From NCBI GenBank assembly GCA_029933535.1, contig JAOZNZ010000225.1:1-5851 (forward strand): 5,851 bases of DNA. The letters run 5' to 3'. The notes beneath the pieces were generated by a model. The model was not told the DNA's origin, ran no database searches, and saw only the letters and a list, made by a program, of their open reading frames with translations. The position numbers were made by a program, and so were the translations under genes. Source of the stretch: a bacterium. GTDB taxonomy: Bacteria > Auribacterota > UBA3054 > B51-G9. Shown here one piece after another: positions 1 to 5,830 of this stretch (position 1 is the first letter of the stretch; each line of letters opens with the position of its first letter).

Positions 1-2505
1 TTTTAAATCATAAAAGCTTATCGCTTTAACGCTTTTATATGCATTATCATCAATCGGATTTTCCTGTTTCACCGGTTGTAATTCTATTGTTCTGGTTTCT
101 CCGGGCAATAAGTCAAAATAATTGTCGGAAAATTGCGCTTTACTCTCATCACAATCTAAAAACACACATTTTGCAAATTTACCACCGGTTATTTCAATTT
201 TATTATTATTTTCCGCGTTAAGTTTTAACTGTGGATTTTCTAATACAGCTTCTTTTAAAGTTGAGAAGTGGAAAATATTATTTGATGAAATTTTTTCACC
301 GATAAGTTTTGTTGTAAAATAACATTCATTTTCATTCAGATTATTTAATATTTCATTACCGGTTTTTGTAAAAACAACTTTTGAATCACAAGCGTTAACT
401 TCTATATTCAAAGTTTCTTCAAAAACAACTTCTCCTGAATAAGTATTTAATTTCAATAAAAGTTTACCGGTTATTTCGTGTGCATAGTCATTGACAACAG
501 TTACCTTTAACTCATTATCATATTTTGCTGCCGTAACTAAAACAGGCGAGTAAAATCTTTTCGCGGAATAATGCAGAGCTTTCCAACGTCCGTTATAATC
601 AACGCTTGCCCAACTTACAACAGGCCAATTATCGTTGAATTGCCAGTAAATAGTACCCATACATCTATTTTCTGAACGATTAGCCCGCCAGTGTTCGACG
701 CCTGTTTTTATAACTTTTTGCTGTAAGAACTGGCTCATAACGAGAAAATGCTCAAAATTTTTCGGTGCACCAAATTCTTTAGTAACACCTTCCATTATTC
801 TTGCATTACCACCGCCGTTTTTTTGATGATAAAGCATTGTTTTTGACTCAATTTCAAGCTCATCTTCTTTCGCGAATGTTTTAATAGTGTGAATGTCCGG
901 GAAAGATTGATAACCGAATTCACTCATAAATCTGTCGTATCTTTTTAGGTAAGCTTCAAATGGCATCCCAAAATGCCATACTCCCCAGAAATGTGTGTCA
1001 CCTCCACTCTCTTGATCTGTATTGTTAGAGTAAGGGGTGTGTGGTGAACTGGGCCAGTAAAGCCTTGATCTGTCAAGTCGGTTAACCGCACCGCACAAAT
1101 ATTCTTCAAACACATAGAAATAATCCCGTGCTTCGTTTTCGGGAAGCTTTTTATAATGTAAAACTATCATTTCTATTTCGTTATTACCGCACCAGAGAGC
1201 TATTGACGGATGATGCTGTAACCTTCCAATATTATCTTTTAACTCATCTGAAACACTTTGTAAAAATTCTTTATAACTTGGATAAACGGTACAAGCAAAC
1301 ATCAAATCCTGCCAGACAAGAATTCCATATTCATCGCACAAGTCATAAAACACATCATTTTCATAAATTCCACCTCCCCAGACACGCAGCATATTCATAT
1401 TTGCTTTAACTGTGTCAGAGATTAATCTTCTGTAATCCGCCTCTGTTAATCTTGGTGATAAAGCGTCAGCCGGAATCCAATTAGCTCCTTTTGCAAAAAC
1501 AGGAACCCCGTTTACGCGAACAAAAAACGATGTCCCGAATTCATCCGGTTCAACTACCATTTCAAGTTGTCTGATACCGATTCTACGTGAAATTGTTGAA
1601 ACAATTTTTTGGGATTTTTTTAAATTAGCAGTAACTGTGCAGAGAGGCTGCTCTCCAAGTCCGTTAGGCCACCACAGCGGTGGATTTTCAACAATAAATT
1701 TAAATGCAACATTTTGAGCTTCAGGAATAAGGGATTTATTAATTTTAATTTCTTTCCCGTCAGGTAATATTAAATATATTTCCGCTTCGCCTTTTTCTTC
1801 TACCTCGTCTGTAAATTTAACATAACCATGTACCTCAGCTTTCTTATTATCAGAAGAAACTTTTGTTTCTATATAAATTGATTGTATTCTCGATTCACTC
1901 CAACCTTCAAGAAAAACAGGCTTATGTATTCCGGATAATGGGAGCGTTGGTCCCCAATCCCAACCAAATGCGCAAGCCATTTTTCTGATATAATTTTGGA
2001 TTGTCGGTTCTTGTCCGAAAAATTCTTTCTGGGCATGTTTCAAAATTTCAGAGCTGTTTTTCCGTTTTTCTCTTATTTCCAGAGCTGATTCTTTTGGATC
2101 TTTTATAAATACTTTCAGCTCATTTCCAGTCTCTTTTATGATTTCTTTGACAGAAAAACGCCACGTCTTAAACATATTGTCAGTTGATCCAATAACTATA
2201 CCGTTAAGTTTTATTATCGAGACGGTATCAATCCCCTCAAACACAAGTTCTACATTTTCTTTATTTATAAGTTGACCGGGAGCATCAAATTTGAGCGAAT
2301 AAGTGTAATCACTCTCACAGGCTTCCCGCCAAAGTTCGCAGTGATCGCCGACGAATGGGTCGGGAAGCATTTCTGCTTTGAACATATCATACTGAATATT
2401 TCCCGGAATCGATACATTTATAGATTGTTTATCGTTATCCCGGTAAGCGGTCCAGTCATTATTTAGTTCGATTTTACATTCAGTTGTTCCAAAAATAGAT
2501 GACAT
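1..2505 (-). CDS. Beta-mannosidase, glycoside hydrolase family 2 (3' end beyond window edge)
   Basis: The enzyme should remove terminal beta-D-mannose from manno-oligosaccharides or Man-beta-1,4-GlcNAc by the retaining GH2 mechanism (EC 3.2.1.25). From the ATG at 2505 the frame stays open for 835 codons to base 1 without a stop. Family members usually have about 800-880 residues, and the last visible residues (near SFYDL) look like the usual C-terminal beta domain, so little is missing. Seen in order: an N-terminal sugar-binding sandwich domain with GWDWGP at 181-186; WWPNGLG at 278-284; GANWIPAD at 340-347; RVWGGG at 374-379; WCGNNE with presumed acid/base E443; FWGVWHFG near 506-513; SEFG with presumed nucleophile E529; YWQFNDNWP at 620-628; then C-terminal beta domains. 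The two glutamates are assigned by family pattern. No signal peptide is seen, so the protein is probably cytoplasmic. GWDWGP and WQFNDNWP favour beta-mannosidase over beta-galactosidase or glucuronidase. It appears to be monocistronic at its 5' side, with its own promoter. Confidence 0.95.
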   Translation of the reverse strand, partial: MSSIFGTTECKIELNNDWTAYRDNDKQSINVSIPGNIQYDMFKAEMLPDPFVGDHCELWREACESDYTYSLKFDAPGQLINKENVELVFEGIDTVSIIKLNGIVIGSTDNMFKTWRFSVKEIIKETGNELKVFIKDPKESALEIREKRKNSSEILKHAQKEFFGQEPTIQNYIRKMACAFGWDWGPTLPLSGIHKPVFLEGWSESRIQSIYIETKVSSDNKKAEVHGYVKFTDEVEEKGEAEIYLILPDGKEIKINKSLIPEAQNVAFKFIVENPPLWWPNGLGEQPLCTVTANLKKSQKIVSTISRRIGIRQLEMVVEPDEFGTSFFVRVNGVPVFAKGANWIPADALSPRLTEADYRRLISDTVKANMNMLRVWGGGIYENDVFYDLCDEYGILVWQDLMFACTVYPSYKEFLQSVSDELKDNIGRLQHHPSIALWCGNNEIEMIVLHYKKLPENEARDYFYVFEEYLCGAVNRLDRSRLYWPSSPHTPYSNNTDQESGGDTHFWGVWHFGMPFEAYLKRYDRFMSEFGYQSFPDIHTIKTFAKEDELEIESKTMLYHQKNGGGNARIMEGVTKEFGAPKNFEHFLVMSQFLQQKVIKTGVEHWRANRSENRCMGTIYWQFNDNWPVVSWASVDYNGRWKALHYSAKRFYSPVLVTAAKYDNELKVTVVNDYAHEITGKLLLKLNTYSGEVVFEETLNIEVNACDSKVVFTKTGNEILNNLNENECYFTTKLIGEKISSNNIFHFSTLKEAVLENPQLKLNAENNNKIEITGGKFAKCVFLDCDESKAQFSDNYFDLLPGETRTIELQPVKQENPIDDNAYKSVKAISFYDLK

Positions 2506-2511
2506 TTAAAA

Positions 2512-2518
2512 TTCCTTT
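2512..2518 (-). promoter_or_regulatory. Ribosome binding site of the beta-mannosidase
   Basis: On the minus strand AAAGGAA lies about six bases before the ATG at 2505. It is a reasonable Shine-Dalgarno match and supports this start. The residues that follow (MSSIFGTTECKIELNNDW) match the usual opening of a GH2 mannosidase, with the conserved W of the first strand near residue 18. Confidence 0.75.
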
Positions 2519-2557
2519 ATTTAATAGTTTGTTGTTAATATTTTTTATTGGTGGCGT

Positions 2558-2586
2558 ATTATACCAGAATAGCTTTTTATAAGCAA
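2558..2586 (-). promoter_or_regulatory. Sigma70-like promoter of the beta-mannosidase, extended -10
   Basis: On the minus strand a perfect TATAAT (-10, 2563-2558) is preceded by TGG, giving an extended -10 of TGnTATAAT. A weak -35, TTGCTT (2586-2581), lies exactly 17 bases upstream. Transcription would start near 2551, leaving a leader of about 45 bases before the ATG at 2505. The upstream edge of the promoter is 12 bases from the inverted-repeat element at 2599, so the element covers where an UP element or activator site would lie. Confidence 0.65.
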
Positions 2587-2598
2587 ATTGTTTGATTG

Positions 2599-2833
2599 TC
2601 CCAATTCCGGTGACTAATCACAATTCGCCGAATACAAGGCTTGGAAGGTGAAAGCGTGTTAGATTACACGCCGAACCTTTTGTAACACAGTAGGCGGTGT
2701 ATTGTGGTTAGCCCCTGAGGCTAAATCGCACAACTTTAAAATGCGAGGTATGGTGCATAATTCAAGAAACCGGAATAAACGATTAACTTTAGTAAATTTT
2801 TATATTTCTACGATTTAGTCACCGGAACTGGGA
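2599..2833. repeat. 235-bp non-coding element with 19-nt inverted ends; MITE-like repeat or structured RNA
   Basis: The ends TCCCAATTCCGGTGACTAA (2599-2617) and TTAGTCACCGGAACTGGGA (2815-2833) are complementary at 18 of 19 positions, with one A/C mismatch (2604/2828). Inside are further stems: 2614-2624 with 2701-2711 (11 pairs including one G-U); 2645-2649 with 2675-2679; GCGTGT/ACACGC (2654-2659 with 2666-2671, loop TAGATT); TTAGCC/GGCTAA (2708-2713 with 2719-2724); and TCGCA/TGCGA (2726-2730 with 2742-2746). No credible reading frame crosses it, and its base composition is richer in G+C than the flanks. I see no matching target-site duplication outside the ends. Terminal inverted repeats without coding capacity suggest a non-autonomous mobile element. 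The multi-stem interior also fits a structured RNA. I do not recognise the family. Confidence 0.6.
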
Positions 2834-2852
2834 TAGTTCGAAGTTGATAAAA

Positions 2853-2893
2853 TGGTTGTTCGTGCTATTTTGTTCTTTGGCACGAAATAACCA
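2853..2893 (+). other. Stem-loop, 12-13 pairs, unknown role
   Basis: TGGTTGTTCGTGC (2853-2865) pairs with GCACGAAATAACCA (2880-2893), with one bulged base, one G-U pair and a 14-base loop. No T-run follows it, so it is not a simple terminator. It lies 20 bases beyond the right end of the inverted-repeat element and could belong to the same transcript, or be an independent intergenic repeat. Confidence 0.45.
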
Positions 2894-2921
2894 CGCTATG
2901 TTGAAAATATGTTGAGGAGGG

Positions 2922-2949
2922 TGTGTTATTTCATAACACGGGATTTTTT
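2922..2949 (+). terminator. Terminator-like hairpin with T-run
   Basis: GTGTTAT (2923-2929) and ATAACAC (2933-2939) form a perfect 7-pair stem with a 3-base loop, which can be extended by a T-G pair (2922/2940). After GGA comes a run of six T (2944-2949). The stem is AT-rich and the T-run starts four bases after the stem, so strength is uncertain. No plus-strand gene lies just upstream; if real, it would end a transcript running through the 2599-2893 structured stretch. Confidence 0.4.
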
Positions 2950-2971
2950 CTTTAATTTAGTCTCCAAAAGC

Positions 2972-2990
2972 CTTAAAATGGTGTTTTAAG
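2972..2990. repeat. Small palindrome CTTAAAA/TTTTAAG
   Basis: A perfect 7-pair inverted repeat with loop TGGTG. On the minus strand it lies about 35 bases past the end of the broken gene at 3026 and is followed by a short T-stretch, so it could be a weak terminator for that pair. The base pairs are nearly all A-T, so the call is tentative. Confidence 0.3.
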
Positions 2991-3004
2991 ATATATTATG
3001 AGTC
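2984..3004 (+). repeat. Leader-like direct repeat, copy 1
   Basis: This 21-base stretch matches 5831-5851 at 18 of 21 positions (mismatches at the 3rd, 9th and 20th bases). Both copies contain the core ATATTATGAG, in which an ATG sits at the same place (2998 here, 5845 at the right edge). It could be a duplicated gene leader or a dispersed intergenic repeat. The shared core is AT-rich, which lowers the significance. Confidence 0.4.
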
Positions 3005-3042
3005 GTTATATAATAAATCTGATTTTTATTTTTTCAATATGA
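2998..3042 (+). pseudogene. Possible vestigial gene start: 14 hydrophobic codons then TGA
   Basis: The frame from the ATG in the repeat reads MSRYIINLIFIFSI and then stops. This looks like the first part of a signal peptide cut short. The 3' end overlaps the end of the minus-strand remnant at 3026. Either a gene lost its body here, or AT-rich DNA happens to read as hydrophobic residues. No clear ribosome binding site is seen beyond a TTAAGA before the ATG. Confidence is low. Confidence 0.2.
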
Positions 3043-3289
3043 TTTTACCGTTGTCAGCAATTTCGGCATTCTTGATAATTCGCTCAAGCCCACGAGTCGC
3101 GAATCTCATCATTTTAGCACTTTCATTTTCGCGAATGAGTTTACTAAAAAAATCAAAAATTTGCTTTAATGGTTTCCCGATTGGTTAGAAAGTCATATTG
3201 TTCCAAAATATAAGAATTATCTTTTGCAAATAAAGGCATTGATAAACTTAATAAAATTGTGATAATTAATATTATACTTTTCTTATCAT
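3026..3289 (-). pseudogene. Broken gene for a small exported protein (two compensating frameshifts)
   Basis: AAGGAG (3301-3296) sits six bases before the ATG at 3289, but that frame reads only MIRKV before TAA. In the next frame a clear signal peptide follows (KSIILIITILLSLSMPLFA then KDNSYILEQYDFL), with a signal peptidase I type site after LFA. One extra A in the AAAA run at the start would join the two. Near 3175-3200 the coding sense returns to the frame of the ATG and reads QIFDFFSKLIRENESAKMM, RFATRGLERIIKNAEIADN, GKIILKK and then TAA at 3028-3026. The net shift is zero and the whole is 88 codons long. The mature part is charged and helical in look; I do not recognise the family. It follows the lipoprotein remnant by 13 bases, so the pair was probably an operon. 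Two programmed shifts in such a short gene are unlikely; decay is the better reading. Confidence 0.6.
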
Positions 3290-3295
3290 AACAAA

Positions 3296-3301
3296 CTCCT
3301 T
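3296..3301 (-). promoter_or_regulatory. Ribosome binding site AAGGAG of the second small remnant
   Basis: This is the strongest Shine-Dalgarno site in the window, six bases before the ATG at 3289 and directly after the stop codon (3305-3303) of the preceding remnant. Its preservation shows that a real gene start lay here even though the downstream frame is broken. Confidence 0.65.
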
Positions 3302-3302
3302 T

Positions 3303-3530
3303 TTAATTTTGTCTTTCAAATACTCTTTTTCTGAGAATTATCTCTTGTTGAATTTCCTGTAATGTTTCCGTATCAAGTTCATATTCAATTTCAGCAAGAA
3401 CATTATCAGCTTCTGAATAATTATTAGTTCTCATCATTAATTCAATAGGTTCTTGTATAGAATTTTTTGTGTCTTTAGCGCTGCCGCACGATCAAAGAGC
3501 AAAGAAATAAAAGATTTTTAACTTCTGCAT
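3303..3530 (-). pseudogene. Small lipoprotein gene interrupted by TGA in its lipobox
   Basis: From the ATG at 3530 the frame reads MQKLKIFYFFAL, then TGA (codon 13, 3494-3492), then SCGSAKDTKNSIQEP and onward to TAA at 3305-3303, 75 positions in all. The stop sits at the -2 position of an otherwise good lipobox, L12-x-S14-C15, after a basic and hydrophobic signal sequence. A single base change from TCA (Ser) would explain it. The mature part is acidic and probably helical (EADNVLAEIEYELDTETLQE, then IQQEIILRKRVFERQN). I do not recognise the family. Only a weak Shine-Dalgarno match precedes the ATG, and the candidate promoter would leave almost no leader. It is divergent from the large lipoprotein gene at 3598 and is followed closely by a second exported-protein remnant. 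A sequencing error is possible but the neighbour is damaged too. Confidence 0.6.
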
Positions 3531-3532
3531 TC

Positions 3533-3561
3533 TTGTTATATTATATCAAAACTGTTATAAT
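3533..3561 (+). promoter_or_regulatory. Sigma70-like promoter of the large lipoprotein gene
   Basis: TTGTTA (-35, 3533-3538), a 17-base spacer and a perfect TATAAT (-10, 3556-3561) are seen. Transcription would begin near 3568, giving a leader of about 30 bases before the ATG at 3598. It overlaps a divergent promoter on the other strand. Confidence 0.55.
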
Positions 3562-3568
3562 TTGCCAT
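3540..3568 (-). promoter_or_regulatory. Divergent promoter of the small lipoprotein remnant
   Basis: On the minus strand ATGGCA (-35, 3568-3563), a 17-base spacer and a perfect TATAAT (-10, 3545-3540) are seen. The start site would be near 3533, only a few bases before the ATG at 3530, which implies a nearly leaderless message. The -35 is weak (4 of 6 matches), and TATAAT occurs easily in AT-rich DNA. Confidence 0.4.
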
Positions 3569-3597
3569 TCAATTTATTAATTCAACGAAATATAAGA

Positions 3598-5748
3598 ATG
3601 AAAAAAATAATAGCCTTTGCTATAGTTGTCTTTCTTTCAGCCTGTGAAAATAAAAACACAGAATCTGAGTCTCTTGATCAAGTTAATCTCCGACCTTCTT
3701 CATTACCGGCTTCTCACACAAAAAAGATACAATCCAAGCCGGATAAAAAAATTATAATTATTCCTGATACAAACGTAATAATTACCGCAAAAATATTGTT
3801 TGATACAAGAATACAAATCAAAAATCCATTTGCAAAAATAATATCCCAAAACAAGAAAAATCTGAGGGATTTAGAAACCGCAATTTCAACTAATATCGTT
3901 AATGATAAAATTATTTTTCCCCCGATAAATCCAGGACTGACAGATTTAAGAATAGTAGTAAAAGGTGATAATATTGCTTCGAGTTATTCGGATGTTTTTA
4001 ATACATACGATAAAACAAATAAATGCATCTTGGTTAATATTTTGAATGAAGCAACATTAACCGGAAAAGTTACTCGTGAAGACGGCACACCGGTAACCAA
4101 TTTCTTTTTCCAGGCTGTTCCGCGCGGGGTTTACGAAAAAGACAAAAACATTGGACATATAAGCACAAATCTTACCACCGATGAATCAGGAACTTATAAA
4201 ATTTCGGGATTAATAATGGAAAGTTATAAATTAAAATTAAAAACTGCAGATTCCGCACGAATGACTTACGATGTAAGATTTGATGAAAAAGAAAATTATA
4301 AAGATTTTATTTTTAAAAACGTGCCGCAAAAAACTATTAACGGAATCGTTGTTTACAGAGAAACAAAAGAACCCGCCCAAAATATAAATGTTAGTTTCTA
4401 TTTACATGACAGAATTAAAAAAAATACTCGCACGGATAATTCAGGGAAATTTTCCTTTAAAGTTAAAGCTCAAAATTTTTACGGCTTCGTAGAAACGGAT
4501 GAACCGGATTATGCAAAAACAAAAAGATGTTTATATGATAATTATAATAGTGAATTAGTTGTTTTACTTCTTTGTAAAACTGCAATTATAAAAGGAACTA
4601 TTACCGACCAAAACGGCAAACCGACAAGCGGTATTTCGGTTACCGCATCCCCGACTTTCAGAAGACATCGATCTTCTACAACTATAAATTGTTCAAATGA
4701 GAAAATTACGTTTATGGAAAGTTTTGGTGATTATAGATATAAATCTGTAACTCCGTCAGATGAATTCGGAGATTATGTAATTTCGAATGTTGCCGCTCCT
4801 GAAACATACTCAGTACAAGTAATTAACGATAAAAATTATTTTTTAGATGAGGAAAAAGAAACTAAAACTTCTGTTCAGCCGTTTGAAATAGCCGTATGTG
4901 ATTTCACCGTTTCGCAAAAACCGGTAATAATGATTAAAGTTCTTGACGAAAAAAATAATGTGGTTAAAAATTACATGCTTAAAGTTCGCCTTGAAGATGG
5001 TGCCACAAGTGAAAGGAGCAGCACTGTAAGACTCAAAGAAACAAATCTATGGTATAAACTCAGCTTAATACATTTGGATAATTATAATCAGATTTTATCG
5101 TTATGCGCCGTTCTTGAAACCGGTGGAAAAATATTTAAAACTAACGTGCCATGCGATAAACCGGGGAAGTATTACATTGTTTTAAAACAAGACAAACCGC
5201 CTGAACCGCTTCTTGCCGGATTTATTTATTCATACGACAACAAACCTTTGGTTGATAATTATATATATGTAAATGTAAATAACCATATGTGTTACGAAAA
5301 AACAGATCATCTCGGTTTTTTTGAAGTAGTTAATCCACAAATTAATCTTGAAGAACAAAAAGGGAGACCGGCAAAAATAAAGCTTCATATCAAACATGAG
5401 CCTTTCGAAACAAATGTGGTAGTTGGAGATGTTAATATAGAATGGATATTGCCCAGGCAAAGGGAAATCTCCGGTTGCGTTTTCATTGACGATTCACCTG
5501 CAACCAGTTTTATCACCGGAGTTTTTATAAGAAACAGAAGACGCGAAGAACGTAAATCTTTTGAAAACAATGATGGTAAATTTTCAATGCTACTGCCGCA
5601 GTATTTTAAAGATAAAGAAGGAAAAATCAAAATTTATGTTGAAGGATATAATCCGGTTTCGGCAAATTTTTTCTTTGATAATAGTAAAACCTGTGATGTT
5701 GGTAAGATTATTGTAAATGATTTGATGTTCTCTCCCAATGATAACTAA
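3598..5748 (+). CDS. Large lipoprotein with about six carboxypeptidase-regulatory-like repeats
   Basis: A 716-residue membrane-anchored protein. The N-terminus MKKIIAFAIVVFLSAC is a textbook lipoprotein signal with lipobox L13-S14-A15-C16, followed by a polar, Lys/Ser-rich linker to about residue 60. The rest looks like a chain of beta-sandwich modules of the CarboxypepD_reg (transthyretin-like) kind, each opening with a pattern like GxVxxxxxxPxxxxxV and closing with a D-x-x-G-x-[FY] turn. Approximate starts are residues 152 (TGKVTREDGTPV, TTDESGTYKISGL), 245 (NGIVVYRETKEP, DNSGKFSF), 328 (KGTITDQNGKP, DEFGDYVISNV), 442 (divergent), 538 (AGFIYSYDNKPL, DHLGFFEV) and 622 (SGCVFIDDSPA, NNDGKFSM). 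Residues 60-150 form a less clear domain. No catalytic motif is seen, so an adhesive, carbohydrate-binding or structural role is plausible but not shown. The ATG at 3598 is chosen over the TTG at 3562 because it gives the exact signal peptide and the TTG lies upstream of the predicted transcript start. The Shine-Dalgarno match (ATAAGA) is weak. Confidence 0.85.
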   Translation: MKKIIAFAIVVFLSACENKNTESESLDQVNLRPSSLPASHTKKIQSKPDKKIIIIPDTNVIITAKILFDTRIQIKNPFAKIISQNKKNLRDLETAISTNIVNDKIIFPPINPGLTDLRIVVKGDNIASSYSDVFNTYDKTNKCILVNILNEATLTGKVTREDGTPVTNFFFQAVPRGVYEKDKNIGHISTNLTTDESGTYKISGLIMESYKLKLKTADSARMTYDVRFDEKENYKDFIFKNVPQKTINGIVVYRETKEPAQNINVSFYLHDRIKKNTRTDNSGKFSFKVKAQNFYGFVETDEPDYAKTKRCLYDNYNSELVVLLLCKTAIIKGTITDQNGKPTSGISVTASPTFRRHRSSTTINCSNEKITFMESFGDYRYKSVTPSDEFGDYVISNVAAPETYSVQVINDKNYFLDEEKETKTSVQPFEIAVCDFTVSQKPVIMIKVLDEKNNVVKNYMLKVRLEDGATSERSSTVRLKETNLWYKLSLIHLDNYNQILSLCAVLETGGKIFKTNVPCDKPGKYYIVLKQDKPPEPLLAGFIYSYDNKPLVDNYIYVNVNNHMCYEKTDHLGFFEVVNPQINLEEQKGRPAKIKLHIKHEPFETNVVVGDVNIEWILPRQREISGCVFIDDSPATSFITGVFIRNRRREERKSFENNDGKFSMLLPQYFKDKEGKIKIYVEGYNPVSANFFFDNSKTCDVGKIIVNDLMFSPNDN

Positions 5749-5830
5749 TGTCATGTCAACTTTGTAATATTGACAAGGTACTAACTATTTAAAAAATCCG
5801 AAAAGTCCTGTTTTGGTATCAAAAATCACC

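Noticed and set aside
70..472. Repeated ACCGGT/CCGG sites
   Set aside because: They reflect Thr-Gly and Pro codons in coding sequence on the minus strand and are not regularly spaced.
1128..1409. Plus-strand open frames inside 1-2505
   Set aside because: They are antisense to the conserved GH2 catalytic region, have no ribosome binding site, and their residues look like the random reading of a complementary strand.
2599..2833. Known riboswitch, 6S RNA, tmRNA, RNase P or SRP RNA
   Set aside because: I compared the recognisable cores from memory and none is present; the CCCCTGAG stretch recalls 6S RNA of E. coli but the overall fold does not.
2592..2848. TTGAT on both sides of the element as a target-site duplication
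   Set aside because: The left copy is 2 bases and the right copy 10 bases outside the inverted ends, so they do not flank the element symmetrically; a 5-base match is expected by chance.
2914..2989. Short GTG reading frame after GAGGAGGG
   Set aside because: The spacing between the purine run and the GTG is too small, the frame is about 22 codons, and it runs through the terminator-like hairpin.
3275..3289. Programmed -1 frameshift at AGAAAAG as in insertion-sequence genes
   Set aside because: It would need a second, opposite programmed shift about 100 bases later in an 88-codon gene. The run is also too short for a typical A-AAA-AAG slippery site.
3492..3494. UGA recoded to Gly or Trp, or selenocysteine
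   Set aside because: No in-frame TGA occurs in the roughly 1,550 sense codons of the two large genes, Trp is TGG throughout, and glycine is common there. A recoded genome would use TGA in them. Nothing resembling a selenocysteine context with a functional reason is seen in a signal peptide.
3562..3597. TTG at 3562 as the lipoprotein start
   Set aside because: It would put 12 polar residues before a perfect lipoprotein signal peptide and lies upstream of the predicted transcript start; the ATG at 3598 fits better.
5230..5630. Minus-strand open frames inside the lipoprotein gene
   Set aside because: They overlap each other and a clearly coding plus-strand frame, with no motif, signal or ribosome binding site.
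5754..5775. TGTCAA/TTGACA hairpin as terminator, or TTGACA as a -35 box
   Set aside because: The stem has only six pairs with a 10-base loop and no T-run follows; no -10 lies 16-18 bases after TTGACA.
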